From Rhodoferax aquaticus (GTDB lineage: Bacteria > Pseudomonadota > Gammaproteobacteria > Burkholderiales > Burkholderiaceae_C), in NCBI RefSeq assembly GCF_006974105.1, contig NZ_CP036282.1, forward strand, positions 3,720,001 to 3,784,000: a stretch of DNA of 64,000 nt, given 5' to 3'. The position numbers and the translations under genes are program-made. Shown piece by piece: positions 54,340-64,000 of the stretch (the stretch's first letter is position 1; every line of letters begins with the position of its first letter). The notes under the pieces are model-generated. The model was not told where the DNA came from and searched no databases. It was given only the letters and a program-made list of their open reading frames with translations.

Positions 54340-54831
54340 GTGAAACCATTCGCCTTGCCCTTCATCATCGGCGCTCTGTGCTCAGCGGCAGGGCTTTCTG
54401 TCTACTCGGCCTACCAACACGTCAGCCACCGACCCGCTCCGTCTGCACAAGCAGTCGCCATGCCGCTGGCCCCACTGGCCATCGACCCCACATGGGTCAA
54501 GTCCGGCGCGCCCAACTTCAAGTCGCTGGAGTTTGGTGCTTCCACGGACGCCAGCAGCTCTTCGGGTTTGTTTCAAGCCGATGGCGCTTCTTCGTTTGTG
54601 TGGCAGTACGGGCTGGATGAAGCCATTTACATTCTTGAAGGTGGCGTAGACATTGAGTACCTAGGCAAACGTTTCACCCTCAAAGTGGGGGACACCGCCT
54701 TCTTCTATGCCGGCACTTCGGCCACATGGAATGTGCACGCCGGGGGTGTCAAGAAAACTTGGACCATCTACAAACCCAGCAAGCTGGCCCGTTGGGCGGC
54801 CAAGCACCCGCAAGACAAGTCAGCCCCCTAA
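54340..54831 (+). CDS. Membrane-anchored cupin protein
   Basis: 163 residues. An N-terminal hydrophobic segment (FALPFIIGALCSAAGLSVYS) should anchor it with the domain in the periplasm. The cupin_3-type (ureidoglycine-hydrolase-like) fold shows FVWQYGLDEAIYILEGGVDI, FTLKVGDTAFFYAGTSATWN and VKKTWTIYKPSK. Metal ligands are incomplete compared with catalytic cupins, so it may bind a ligand instead. GTG/ATG choice: GTG at 54340, 5 bp after the hydrolase gene, gives the signal anchor. Last gene of the carrier-protein unit. Confidence 0.82.
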   Translation: MKPFALPFIIGALCSAAGLSVYSAYQHVSHRPAPSAQAVAMPLAPLAIDPTWVKSGAPNFKSLEFGASTDASSSSGLFQADGASSFVWQYGLDEAIYILEGGVDIEYLGKRFTLKVGDTAFFYAGTSATWNVHAGGVKKTWTIYKPSKLARWAAKHPQDKSAP

Positions 54832-54865
54832 CCCCTTGGCGCGGCCTTCGCAACCCCACGTGGAT

Positions 54866-57800
54866 CTAGGGGTTGCTGATGCTCAGTTCAGCGTGCGGAC
54901 TCCATCCGTCGGCCGCTGGCACCACCTTAGGGGCTCCCAAAAACAGCCGTGCGGCGGGCAATTGCTTCAAGCCCAAGTAGTCTTTCACCGCCACGCCACG
55001 CTGTAATGCCAATGCACGCACCGCTTCAGCGTTCACGCTCAAACTGCCCAAGAGCAAGGCGCGCATATCGGCATCGGGTAGGTCTTTGCTCAGCCCCACC
55101 AGGTTGCGTGGTTTGACGATATCAGCCCGGCGATACACCTCTTTGAGCAAAGCGGCGGACTCTGCCTCTGAGACAGCCTCCACCTGCGCCACGTCTTGCC
55201 CTGCCACTGCAGCTCGGCGGCGCTTCTCCGCCTTCAACATGTCGACCAGGCGTTGCGATTTGATGGCCTCTCGCTCTGCCTCCAGATTCGCCAGTCCCAC
55301 CACGTTGATCGCCAAACTAGGTCGGTCTACCAGCGCCTTGGCCACTTTATCCAAGCCCTCCTTGGCCTGCGCCCCCAACTCGGCAGATCCCGGCGCAAAA
55401 GGCACTGCGCTGAGCTCATCCCCCGCGCCCCCACCGAATGCTTTGGAAAGCAAGGTAAACGGCGAGGTGACGGCTTTCACCACCAAGTTAGTAATCACCT
55501 TCCACACCACCGCGCCGAGCTTGAACTGCGGGTCATTGAGGGAGCCACTGATGGGCAAGTCAATATCAATCACCCCGTGGCGGTCGGCCAACAGCGCAAC
55601 CGCCAGCTTCACCGGCAGGCTGTTGGGCGCGCCGTCTACTTTGTCGCCAAACACCAGTTGGTTCAGCACAATATTGTTGTTGGCCGTGAGCTGGCCATCG
55701 GGCTGCACGGTGTAGCTCACATCCACACTGAGCTTGCCGCGTTCAATACCGTAGCCCGCATATTTGATGGCGTAGGGCGAGAGGGGTGGCAATTCCAAAT
55801 CACGCACCCGACCTTTGATGTCAAGCGCCAATGGCTTGGCCAAAGGGTTGACCTTGCCGGTGATGGCCAGCGATGCCGTGCCCTCGGCCCGCCCCCGCAC
55901 ATCCAGGTCGGCCAACTGCACTTGGCCATTGACGGGGCGCGAAGAAAACCCGCTCAACGACCCGGTCAACTCCGACAAATCGGCCGAGTAGTTGGGCTGA
56001 ATAAACCGATCAGAAAAATACACCTTGCCATTGACCAAACGCACAGGCCCCATGCGCACGTGGGCATCCTGGCCAGCTGCCTCCGTACCGGCTGGTGCAG
56101 GCTTGACCAAGCCTTGCAAGTTCAGGCGGCCCTTAGGGTCTACCACCAAGCGGGCATAAAAGTCACTCAAAACCGCCTCACGCACATCCACCTGCGTGGC
56201 CGCACCGGGCGCCATGTCAATGCGAATGCCTGGTACGTTGAGCGACTTCCAACTCAAAAGCTCATCGCCCACGGACTCCGCTTGCCCTGCTGCGCTGGCA
56301 CTGTGGGCCCGAAAGTCTTCGAGTGCGCCGTCACCACGCACCGTGAGGCTCACGCCAGCGGGCGCACTGGCAAAGCGCACATCGCCTTTGAAACTGCTGT
56401 CGGCGCGCAGCAAATCAATGTTCAGGCGCTCCCCCACATACGGGGCCAACGCGTGGGCTGGCACATCGATAGCTTCCACACTGCCCTGCACCAGCAGCGG
56501 TGCCCAGCTTGCAGTGCCGCTGTAACGCAGGCTACCCGCTTCGGTCCGACCTGCCTTCACGCGCGTGGCAACGCTCAGCGCCACGGGCTTGGCTCCATCT
56601 AGCGTGAAGCCCTTGGCTTGTAACTGCATTCCAGACAGCTCCACCCGCACCGGTTTGGGCATGCTGCGGTCGTCCAAGACGACGAAACCATCGTCCAAGG
56701 CCATGTCGGCCAGGGCAACAGTCCATGGCTTGCCGGGCACTGCTGGCGTTGCTTGGGCCGTTTGCGCAGCGGTTTCTTTGAGCCAGCGCTGCGCCATCCA
56801 CTGCCCTTGGGCATCGCGCTGCAACAAAGCGCGCGGGCCTTGCAGTCGGACTTGGCCCACCTGCACGGTCTGGCGTGTTACATCCACCCGCGCATCCTTC
56901 ACCTCTAGCAAGCGCCACTGCGGCCAAGCGTTGCCTTCGCCCCAAGCGGCCAAAGCACCGCGCTTGGGGTTTTGCCCAGCAGGTAGGTCGCCCCGCAGCG
57001 CCACATTGGAGAGCGAGAGTTTTTGTACCTTGAACGCCAATTGCCCGGGGCGCCAGTCAACATCCCACTGCGCATCTGCTTGTCCCATCAAACGTGGCGC
57101 TAAGTACTGCGACACATAGGGTTGTGCAATGGCCAGGGGCAGTTGCGCCAATTCGGCATGCACCTGTGCAGCCACATCGCTGCCCGAGCCTTTGAACTTC
57201 AGCGTCGCGTTTTTCCCAGCCATGGGTACGGCCAGCGAACCTTCAAACGTGGCCGCCTTGTCGGCAACAAACGGCCACGCTATGCCTTGCACCTCCCCCG
57301 CAATGTCTTTCACATCCACCCGCACTGGGCTTGGCAAAGCTTGGTCCACCCACTGCAACTCGCCGCCCTCCACGTGCAAGCGGGCTAGGCTGAACTTCCA
57401 CGCATCTTGGGGCGCATCCGCTGCCTTTTGCGGTACTTCTTCAGAAGGTTTTTGGCCCGCTGCGCCCGCGGAATATGCCCCATCAGCTACTTTTTTGGTA
57501 GCAACAGGCGCTGTACTGGCCAGATCCCAATTCAATCGCCCGCCATGCGCACGCTGCACCCGCAGCTTGGGGCCTGTGATGGCCAATGACGTCAGCGCCA
57601 CACGGCGTTCTAGGGGACGCACATCGGCCACATCGGCCTGCACCGAATCCAGAGCCAGCAATGCACCACCTGCAGGGTCCGCTACTTGGAGGTCCGACAC
57701 CGTGAGCTTGCCCTCCAAGCGCAAAGAAGTTGCAGGGTCTTGCGCAAAGTGCAGCTGCATATCGGCAGCCACCACCGCAGACTGCACCCGCACCGGTAAG

Positions 57801-58555
57801 CTAGCAGGCAGGTAGGGCAAATAAGGGGCGAGGTCCACGTGTGTGAACTTGAGTGCCAGTTCGCCCTTACGGACCTGGGCAAAAGGCGTGCCTTGGGCCG
57901 CACTGTCAAAAGCAGCACCGTTGAGCTCAAACGCCAAGTGCGGCGTTACGGTGATGTCGCGCTGTGCGTCTAAATTGCTCAAGAAGGGGAGCCACAGCTC
58001 TACGTGGCGCACCGTGTGGTGCTGCACCACAGGCGCTTGCTGAGCCTTAGCGGGCAAGGTGTCGTAAAAGTCGATGGCACCGCCACTTAAGCGCACGTTG
58101 TGCAGCGCAAAGCGCACGGGCGCGGAGTCATTTGGCGTGTTGAGCTTGGCCAGCACATCATCGATGTCGTAACGCCCGTCCCCTAGGTGCGTGATCTGCA
58201 CCACAGGGTCTTGCACGGTGACTGCGTCAAACACCGGCCCCATGCGCCATACCGACTCCCATTGTGCGTTGGCATAGACCTTGGCGAGCGACAGCTGCTT
58301 TGCCTGTCCATCGGCCGTGGCCACTGCCACGTCGGTCACCGTCAATTCCATGGACCAAGGCTTAAAGCTCACGGCCCCCACCGTCACTTTGCGCCCCAAG
58401 GCTTTTTCTCCCTGTTGCTGGGCCAGGTGTTTCACCAGTGGCGGCACGCCCAACCACGCCAACACACTGAGCAAGACGAGGCTAAGCACGGTCCATAGCG
58501 CGCGGCGTAACCAAGGGTGGGCAAAGAAAGGGGCGTTCGACAAGGTCATGGGCAT
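54866..58555 (-). CDS. DUF748-domain AsmA-like envelope protein
   Basis: 1229 residues. One N-terminal membrane helix (WTVLSLVLLSVLAWLGVPPL), then a very long periplasmic beta-rich region with AsmA/DUF748 features: GEKALGRKVTVGAVSFKPWS, TQVDVREAVLSDFYARLVVD and LPVKLAVALLADRHGVIDID, and a C-terminal OmpA-like stretch (FAPGSAELGAQAKEGLDKVA). AsmA-type proteins are linked to phospholipid transport between membranes. It follows the kinase fusion gene by 28 bp. A short dispersed repeat lies in frame at 57470-57520. A start two codons later is equally possible. Confidence 0.9.
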   Translation of the reverse strand: MPMTLSNAPFFAHPWLRRALWTVLSLVLLSVLAWLGVPPLVKHLAQQQGEKALGRKVTVGAVSFKPWSMELTVTDVAVATADGQAKQLSLAKVYANAQWESVWRMGPVFDAVTVQDPVVQITHLGDGRYDIDDVLAKLNTPNDSAPVRFALHNVRLSGGAIDFYDTLPAKAQQAPVVQHHTVRHVELWLPFLSNLDAQRDITVTPHLAFELNGAAFDSAAQGTPFAQVRKGELALKFTHVDLAPYLPYLPASLPVRVQSAVVAADMQLHFAQDPATSLRLEGKLTVSDLQVADPAGGALLALDSVQADVADVRPLERRVALTSLAITGPKLRVQRAHGGRLNWDLASTAPVATKKVADGAYSAGAAGQKPSEEVPQKAADAPQDAWKFSLARLHVEGGELQWVDQALPSPVRVDVKDIAGEVQGIAWPFVADKAATFEGSLAVPMAGKNATLKFKGSGSDVAAQVHAELAQLPLAIAQPYVSQYLAPRLMGQADAQWDVDWRPGQLAFKVQKLSLSNVALRGDLPAGQNPKRGALAAWGEGNAWPQWRLLEVKDARVDVTRQTVQVGQVRLQGPRALLQRDAQGQWMAQRWLKETAAQTAQATPAVPGKPWTVALADMALDDGFVVLDDRSMPKPVRVELSGMQLQAKGFTLDGAKPVALSVATRVKAGRTEAGSLRYSGTASWAPLLVQGSVEAIDVPAHALAPYVGERLNIDLLRADSSFKGDVRFASAPAGVSLTVRGDGALEDFRAHSASAAGQAESVGDELLSWKSLNVPGIRIDMAPGAATQVDVREAVLSDFYARLVVDPKGRLNLQGLVKPAPAGTEAAGQDAHVRMGPVRLVNGKVYFSDRFIQPNYSADLSELTGSLSGFSSRPVNGQVQLADLDVRGRAEGTASLAITGKVNPLAKPLALDIKGRVRDLELPPLSPYAIKYAGYGIERGKLSVDVSYTVQPDGQLTANNNIVLNQLVFGDKVDGAPNSLPVKLAVALLADRHGVIDIDLPISGSLNDPQFKLGAVVWKVITNLVVKAVTSPFTLLSKAFGGGAGDELSAVPFAPGSAELGAQAKEGLDKVAKALVDRPSLAINVVGLANLEAEREAIKSQRLVDMLKAEKRRRAAVAGQDVAQVEAVSEAESAALLKEVYRRADIVKPRNLVGLSKDLPDADMRALLLGSLSVNAEAVRALALQRGVAVKDYLGLKQLPAARLFLGAPKVVPAADGWSPHAELSISNP
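57470..57520. repeat. Dispersed short repeat, copy inside the DUF748 gene
   Basis: Read on the minus strand it contains GCTACCAAAAAAGTAGCTG followed by ATGGGGCATA. This matches the intergenic copy near 41841 (GCTATCAAAAATATAGCTGC, then CCCAGTA) at most positions. It encodes a low-complexity linker (VATKKVADGAYSAG) between two periplasmic subdomains. Confidence 0.5.
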
Positions 58556-58583
58556 GGTTAGGGGCTCAACACCACACGGTGTA

Positions 58584-61373
58584 TCAGGGACTAGGGACTT
58601 CGTCAGTGTAGGTGTGGGCTATGCGTTGGAACTCACCATCCAAGGCGGTGAACGCATCCACGATATCGGGGTCGAAATGCAAGCCACGCCCTTCTAGGAT
58701 GAGATCACGCGCTTTGGCATGGCTAAAGGCAGGCTTGTACACGCGGACGCTGATCAATGCGTCATACACATCGGCCACAGCCATCAGACGCGCGCTGATA
58801 GTGATGGCATCGCCCGCGAGGCCCAGCGGGTAGCCAGAACCGTCCCACTTTTCTTGGTGGCCGTAGGCAATTTCTTTGGCGCAGGCTAAGAAGGGCACGC
58901 TATGGCCCAAGCGGCGCTCGGCGATTTCAATGATGTTGCGCCCAATGGTGGTGTGGGTCTTCATAACCTCCATCTCGTCAGCGGCCAAGCGCGAGGGCTT
59001 GTGCAAGATGCGGTCTGGAATGCCCACCTTGCCAATGTCGTGCAGCGGTGCCGACTTGAACAAGAGGTCAATTTGCGTGTCCGTCAGGTAGTCAGTGAAG
59101 CGGGGGTGCTTTTGCAAATGCAGCGCCAAGGCTTGCACATAGTTCTGGGTGCGCACAATGTGGGCGCCCGTTTCGTTGTCGCGGGTTTCCGCCATGGAGG
59201 CCATGGCCAAGATCGTGGCGTCTTGGAGGCGCTTGATTTCATCCGTCTGGCGCGCCACCTCCTTTTTCAAGTACTGCGCCTTGTCTTTCAAAAACTCTGC
59301 GGCGGCCTGCACCGCCAGTTGCGTGCGCACCCGCGCCAACACAATGGGTGGGCTGATGGGCTTGGCAATGTAGTCGGCAGCCCCCATGCGCAGCCCCATT
59401 TCTTCATCGAGGGGTTGGCTGCGCGCCGTCACAAAAACAAGGGGAATGTCTTGCGTCTGCACACTGCTTTTGAGGCGTTTGCACACGGCATAGCCGTCCA
59501 TCCCAGGCATCATCACATCTAACAAGATCACGTCAGGCTGCGCGTCTTTGGCAACCTGCAAAGCACGCAGGCCATTGTTGCAAGCCAGCACCCGGTAGTG
59601 GGGTGCCAACAGCTCATGCAACAGGGTGAGGTTGACCGGGGTGTCATCCACCACCAGCACGGTACGCCGACCGGGGGCTGTGGGCACCACTTGGCTTGCG
59701 CGCACGCCCAGTTGGGTCAACAGGGTCTGGGCGGTGGCCCAGTCATACGCCCCCATTGCAGTGTGCAAAGGTGTATAGGCGTCGCCCAGTGCCTCCTCTA
59801 ATAGCTTAGCCTCGTGCTGCCACACTGCCAATGCCTGGGCATCGCTGGCATTGCACAGGGCTGCAATGCCTCCCAAAATTTCACGGCTTTGGCTGCTGAG
59901 CACGGGAGGGTGGGGGCTAACAGGGGCAGGGGCCGCGTGGACCACCGCACTTGTCAGGTCCGGCGCCTCTGTCCCGCTGTCAGCCGCTTGCGCGCCAGCC
60001 TCGTCAAACCATGCGGTGAACCAAAACGTGGAGCCAGCACCGGGCGCGCTGTCTACCCCCACTTCACCGCCCATCAGTTCGGCCATCTTTTTGGCAATGG
60101 CAAGGCCCAAGCCCGTGCCGCCGTAGCGGCGTGTGGTGGAGGCCTCTGCCTGCTGAAAGCTCTCAAAAACGCGGCCTTTGGCCTCTTCCGTCAGGCCAAT
60201 CCCACTGTCTTGCACTGCAAAGTACAAGAGCACTCTCGCGCCATTGCGCTCACGCAGGCTGCAACGCACGGCCACACCACCACTAGGAGTAAATTTGATG
60301 GCGTTGCTGATGTAGTTCATCAACACACTGCCCAAGCGCACGGAATCGCCCATGACAAACTCAGGGACCTCTGGCGCCCGCTCACAACGCAGCGTGAGGC
60401 CTTGTGCCACCGCCTTGTCGGCATTCAAAGCGCAGCTCGTGTCCAACACCGACTGCATAGAAAACCGGTCGTATTCCAAAGTCATCATGTGCGCCTCGAC
60501 TTTGGAGAAGTCCAGCACTTGGTTCACCAGCTCGGTAAGGTGCTGCGCCCCTTGTTGCACCAGCTCCACGTACTCGCGCTGCTTGGGATTTAAATCGGTT
60601 TTGAGCGTGAGGTAACTCATACCCAAGATGGCACTGATGGGGGTGCGAATCTCATGGCTGATCGTGGCCAAGAAGTTGGACTTGAACTCCGTCGCCTCCT
60701 CAGCCACCTGCTTCTCTGCCGCAAGCTTAGCCAGCAAATCTTGGTTTTCAAACCGCATGCGCATGGACTCTGAGAAGCTTTTGGCCATTTGTTGCGACTG
60801 TTTGGCCATCACCAATCCCACGCCCGCGAGGGCCACCGCCACCACCATGCCCCCCTGTCCGTGCGTCAACCAAAACGCGGCAGTTAGGGCTAGGTTGGAG
60901 AATGCCCCTGCGATAAACGTCGCCGGATGGGTCGACCCATTGACCATGGCCGCGCCCACATAGACCAGTTGCACCGCGGTGCAAAACCCGGCAGCCTCCA
61001 GGTTGCTGCCTTCGCCCAACCACCACACGCCCAAACCCACCAAGGTTTGGTTGACAAAGGCCATGCACCACAACTGCCACTGGTTGCGACTCAGCCTGGC
61101 GGCATCTGCCGTTTCCAGATGGAACAAAACTTGCGTGCACATGCTGGCATTCCATTGCGCCATGAACACAATGGGCAACACCCACGCCAAGGCATAGGCC
61201 AAGTCTCCCGCAGCAGACATGGCCAAAGCCGTCAACGTGGCGGCGATAGCAATCATCCAGCGCGAATGCACGGTCTGGGTCGCGCGCAAACGCAAAGACT
61301 CGCGCGCCACCTCTAAGTCCAAGGTGGAGGCCTTTGACAGGTCCAAGGGATTCCTAAATTGCAACCACGGCAT
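58584..61373 (-). CDS. Histidine kinase-receiver-HD-GYP fusion protein
   Basis: 929 residues from ATG 61373. About six N-terminal membrane helices (75-220), a HisKA domain with SHEIRTP (His near 239), an ATPase domain ([31 protein letters not shown]), a receiver with phosphoacceptor Asp in [13 protein letters not shown] (about 618), a coiled coil and an HD-GYP phosphodiesterase ([14 protein letters not shown] near 778, [11 protein letters not shown] near 850). It probably links an unknown membrane signal to cyclic-di-GMP degradation in one chain. It is upstream of DUF748 in the same unit and divergent from the GMC gene. Confidence 0.93.
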   Translation of the reverse strand: MPWLQFRNPLDLSKASTLDLEVARESLRLRATQTVHSRWMIAIAATLTALAMSAAGDLAYALAWVLPIVFMAQWNASMCTQVLFHLETADAARLSRNQWQLWCMAFVNQTLVGLGVWWLGEGSNLEAAGFCTAVQLVYVGAAMVNGSTHPATFIAGAFSNLALTAAFWLTHGQGGMVVAVALAGVGLVMAKQSQQMAKSFSESMRMRFENQDLLAKLAAEKQVAEEATEFKSNFLATISHEIRTPISAILGMSYLTLKTDLNPKQREYVELVQQGAQHLTELVNQVLDFSKVEAHMMTLEYDRFSMQSVLDTSCALNADKAVAQGLTLRCERAPEVPEFVMGDSVRLGSVLMNYISNAIKFTPSGGVAVRCSLRERNGARVLLYFAVQDSGIGLTEEAKGRVFESFQQAEASTTRRYGGTGLGLAIAKKMAELMGGEVGVDSAPGAGSTFWFTAWFDEAGAQAADSGTEAPDLTSAVVHAAPAPVSPHPPVLSSQSREILGGIAALCNASDAQALAVWQHEAKLLEEALGDAYTPLHTAMGAYDWATAQTLLTQLGVRASQVVPTAPGRRTVLVVDDTPVNLTLLHELLAPHYRVLACNNGLRALQVAKDAQPDVILLDVMMPGMDGYAVCKRLKSSVQTQDIPLVFVTARSQPLDEEMGLRMGAADYIAKPISPPIVLARVRTQLAVQAAAEFLKDKAQYLKKEVARQTDEIKRLQDATILAMASMAETRDNETGAHIVRTQNYVQALALHLQKHPRFTDYLTDTQIDLLFKSAPLHDIGKVGIPDRILHKPSRLAADEMEVMKTHTTIGRNIIEIAERRLGHSVPFLACAKEIAYGHQEKWDGSGYPLGLAGDAITISARLMAVADVYDALISVRVYKPAFSHAKARDLILEGRGLHFDPDIVDAFTALDGEFQRIAHTYTDEVPSP

Positions 61374-61423
61374 GATGTAATTTGAGTAACTAAGCGTACC
61401 GCACCAGAGCAGGGAGAACCACG

Positions 61424-64000
61424 ATGAACACAGAAAGCCACCGTACCGCCCACACCATAGACCAATGGCTAGACAAATACGGCGGCACCAAAGCACAGCC
61501 GGCTGCGTGCGATGTGCTCATTATCGGCTCTGGATATGGCGGAAGCTTTGCGGCGCGTGAATTAGCTGCCCCCGGTGAGACGGTTTGGGTCATGGAACGC
61601 GGGCGCGAATTTGCCTTGGGCGAGTTTCCTGAAGACATTGGCATGCTGCCAGCGCAGGTACGCATGCGCAACACGGGCTCTGCAGACGCCGTGGGCAATA
61701 GCGACGCCTTGCTGGAGTTTCGCCGCTTTGACCAACTCACCGTGCTCTTGGCCAATGGCCTGGGCGGGGGCTCGCTCATCAACGCAGGCGTGGCCATTCG
61801 CCCCGAACCCAAGCTTCTGAGCAACCCCAGCTGGCCCGGCCACTACCGGCGTGACCCCGCAGCTCGCACCACGCTGTGGGCCGCCATGGCCGAGGTAGAG
61901 GCCCAATTGCAAGTGGCACCACTGTTAGGCGCAACAGGCCTTGCCAAATACCAAGCACTGAACACTTTGGGCGAATCACACGGTGTATCGGCGTTTCCTG
62001 CCCCGCTGACCATTGCCTCACACGACCAAGTCAGCCCCGCAGGCGTCGCGCAAAAGGCTTGCACCCGCTGCGGCAACTGCTTCACCGGCTGCAATGTGGG
62101 TGCCAAAAACACCACGGTGACCCATGTGCTGCCTGACGCGGCCCGCAAAGGCGCGCAGTTTTACACCGGGGCCACCGCACTGGAGGTGCTAGCAGCCCGC
62201 ACTGGCGCAAGCAACTCCGGCCAAGTACATCTGCTGCCTAAGGGCTTAAACACGCCGGCGGGCCGCCCGGTGCGATGGACCGTGCGCATGGTGTGCACCC
62301 AAGGTCAAAAAAGCGAGGCCACCCGCCGCGAGTTTGAAGTCCACGCCCACACCGTGATCTTGGCCGCAGGCGCCTTGGGCAGCACCGAGGTGCTGCTCAA
62401 CTCCCCACACATCAAGGCCAGCCACCGCTTGGGCACGCGTTTTTCTACCAATGGCGATGTTTTGGCATTGGGTTGGGGCATGCAAGCCCGCACCAACGGC
62501 ATGGCCACACCGGGCCAAGACACCAGCGTGCTGCAAGCCGCAGCGGACCAAGTGGGCCCCACCATCACAGGTATCTTGAAAACCCGCATTGACCTGCCCG
62601 AGGGCGGGACCCGTGAGGTGCTCATTGAAGAAGGTGCCATCCCCAGTGCCCTCACGCAAACGGTCGTCGCCCTGGGCGCCACCGCCTCACTGCCCCACCG
62701 CTACGTGGGCGCTGATGGCCCCGCATACTTTGGCCCGGGCCTGCAGGTAGACCGGCTCACCACCCCACCCGACATCGGACGCCACGCGCTTTTGCTCTTG
62801 GGCATGGGCCATGACGACGCCGATGGTGTGGTCAGCCTGGACGAATTGCCTGAGGAAGAAAGCGGCACCCACGGGCGCCACCAAGGCGCAGCGCACGCAA
62901 AACAACACCACCACAAGGCCACCAGCCTCAACATCCGCTGGCCCAGCAAAGACACCGGCCCCGCTGCCCCCTACTACCAAGGCATACACAACTGGCTCAA
63001 AGACGCGGCGGCCAAGCCCAACGGCGGCGGCTTCCAAGGCGGCGACTACCTGCCCAACCCCTTGTGGAAGGCCCTGCCTGACGGCTTTAACGCCATTGCG
63101 GGTGAAGCAGCGGCCCCGCAAGGCATGACCGTACACCCCTTGGGCGGCTGCGGCATGGGCGATGACGCCCACAGCGGCGTGGTGGACTGGCGTGGCACGG
63201 TGTTTCACCGCGACGGTGGCGTCTTGCAGGGCCTGCATGTGCTGGACGGGGCCATGCTCCCCAGTGCGGTCGGCGTCAACCCCTTCCTCACCATCTCGGC
63301 ACTGTGCGTCGTAGCGGCGCGCAGTATTCGCCAAGAGCTGGACGTGTCTGCACCTGCAGCAGCGCCGCGTGCACTGGGCACCACTTCGCACCAGGCCGAC
63401 GAGCCCGCTACGCCTAGCGCTCCCACCAAGCAATGGCAGTTGCCCCAAAAACGCCGCCAAAACGTGGGGCCCGTTACCCTGCGCTTTCGCGAGCATTTGC
63501 AGGGCCACTGGAAAGCCATCGCGCCGGAGTGGCTGCCCAAACCAGACCCTTCGCTCACGCCCAACGAGGCCCAGCGCGCGTGGATCGTGGCCGTGGATGT
63601 GTCGCTCGACCTGGAGCAGTGGCTGGCCAACCCGTCTATGCAACTGCCCGGTGCCCAGCTCGCGCTCTACCGCAACCCCACGCCCCACGCCATGACGGTG
63701 CAGCCGGATGCCTGCGCAGGCACGCCGGTGCTGCAAGGCACGGGCTGGCTGTCACTCTTGGCGCTGGATGCCCCCGCCACGCGCTGGGAGCAGGCCTTGC
63801 GCGTGCTAGCGGCCATTGGCACTTATATCGAGCGGCGTTCCTTCCAAGAGTTGCTGAACCTGGCCTTTCCCAAGCAGTCACCGTCGACCGCTAACCCACC
63901 CAAACAGACTTGGAAAGAGAAGCTAGACCATGCATGGACCAGCACCTTGGGCTACTTGCGCGCCGGGCGCAACATTGCGCAGTACCGCGAGTTGGTCTAT
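61424..64000 (+). CDS. GMC-family oxidoreductase (cholesterol-oxidase-like), partial
   Basis: 859 codons without a stop to the window edge. The FAD-binding motif is [19 protein letters not shown]; further GMC blocks are [26 protein letters not shown] and [13 protein letters not shown] (near 630). [20 protein letters not shown] has four ferredoxin-spaced Cys, as in a subset of GMC enzymes with a possible Fe-S site. Beyond about residue 650 an extra domain follows that GMC enzymes usually lack; large fusions with an alpha/beta-hydrolase exist in this clade, but the end is outside the window. AGGGAGA precedes ATG 61424. Confidence 0.88.
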   Translation, partial: MNTESHRTAHTIDQWLDKYGGTKAQPAACDVLIIGSGYGGSFAARELAAPGETVWVMERGREFALGEFPEDIGMLPAQVRMRNTGSADAVGNSDALLEFRRFDQLTVLLANGLGGGSLINAGVAIRPEPKLLSNPSWPGHYRRDPAARTTLWAAMAEVEAQLQVAPLLGATGLAKYQALNTLGESHGVSAFPAPLTIASHDQVSPAGVAQKACTRCGNCFTGCNVGAKNTTVTHVLPDAARKGAQFYTGATALEVLAARTGASNSGQVHLLPKGLNTPAGRPVRWTVRMVCTQGQKSEATRREFEVHAHTVILAAGALGSTEVLLNSPHIKASHRLGTRFSTNGDVLALGWGMQARTNGMATPGQDTSVLQAAADQVGPTITGILKTRIDLPEGGTREVLIEEGAIPSALTQTVVALGATASLPHRYVGADGPAYFGPGLQVDRLTTPPDIGRHALLLLGMGHDDADGVVSLDELPEEESGTHGRHQGAAHAKQHHHKATSLNIRWPSKDTGPAAPYYQGIHNWLKDAAAKPNGGGFQGGDYLPNPLWKALPDGFNAIAGEAAAPQGMTVHPLGGCGMGDDAHSGVVDWRGTVFHRDGGVLQGLHVLDGAMLPSAVGVNPFLTISALCVVAARSIRQELDVSAPAAAPRALGTTSHQADEPATPSAPTKQWQLPQKRRQNVGPVTLRFREHLQGHWKAIAPEWLPKPDPSLTPNEAQRAWIVAVDVSLDLEQWLANPSMQLPGAQLALYRNPTPHAMTVQPDACAGTPVLQGTGWLSLLALDAPATRWEQALRVLAAIGTYIERRSFQELLNLAFPKQSPSTANPPKQTWKEKLDHAWTSTLGYLRAGRNIAQYRELVY

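Noticed and set aside
54851..54875. CAACCCC/GGGGTTG hairpin as a bidirectional terminator between the cupin and DUF748 genes
   Set aside because: It pairs perfectly but overlaps the DUF748 stop codon and has no T-run on either side, so a terminator role is too weak to list.
1..64000. CRISPR arrays, rRNA or tRNA genes
   Set aside because: No regularly spaced repeats and no cloverleaf-like or rRNA sequence was recognised on reading the intergenic spaces; a tRNAscan or CRISPR search would settle it.

Overview
The window looks like a chromosome segment from a betaproteobacterium of the order Burkholderiales, most likely Comamonadaceae (Rhodoferax/Albidiferax-like). This placement is inferred from protein features and gene order, not from any search. 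The supports are a pilMNOPQ-aroK locus, a system II (ResB/CcsA) cytochrome c assembly pair next to cytochrome c4, msrPQ, paired LpxL-type acyltransferases before metK, and copies of a short GCTATCAAAAA-TAGCTGC-type repeat that I associate with this family.

Layout. 1-7600 is a degraded, partly AT-rich accessory region. It holds small unknown ORFs, remnants of IS3, IS21 and IS66 elements, one nearly full-length but broken IS3-family element with recognisable ends, and fused scraps of a ROK kinase and a xylulokinase. Embedded in it is an apparently intact quorum-sensing module: luxI with a near-perfect lux box, a small zinc-ribbon protein, and luxR. 7670-9884 carries the UvrC-like nuclease cho and a WYL-domain regulator with two palindromes upstream. 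9891-17275 is an NAD salvage regulon: a six-gene leftward operon (pncA, pncB, pnuC, nadR-like, nadE, nadM-Nudix) divergent from nrtR, with a 21-bp palindrome over the likely nrtR promoter. 17297-25981 has aroK, the pilMNOPQ operon, PBP1A, cyaY and the tiny lipoprotein gene lptM. 26028-34450 has msrPQ, cytochrome c assembly genes, cytochrome c4, engB and two lipid A acyltransferases. 34570-38186 is a metK-adenosine kinase-metK arrangement in which the two metK copies, with their leader, match at all but two of 1264 bases. 38193-41799 encodes LPS/glycolipid functions (GT9, GtrA, ArnT-like).

41904-54831 is the most unusual part. One operon encodes a sialidase-like protein, a membrane protein and an oddly arranged CoA transferase. 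After a pirin gene comes a divergent cluster around a SerRS-like amino acid:[carrier protein] ligase: DUF1839, the ligase and an acyl-CoA dehydrogenase on one strand; a stand-alone carrier protein, a GH2 mannosidase-like enzyme, a tandem alpha/beta-hydrolase with altered nucleophile elbows and a membrane-anchored cupin on the other. I read it as an uncharacterised pathway that loads an amino acid on a carrier protein, may oxidise it there, and passes it to an unknown, possibly carbohydrate-containing, acceptor. The window ends with a DUF748 protein, a histidine kinase-receiver-HD-GYP fusion and the start of a GMC oxidoreductase that runs off the right edge.

No rRNA, tRNA or CRISPR array was recognised.
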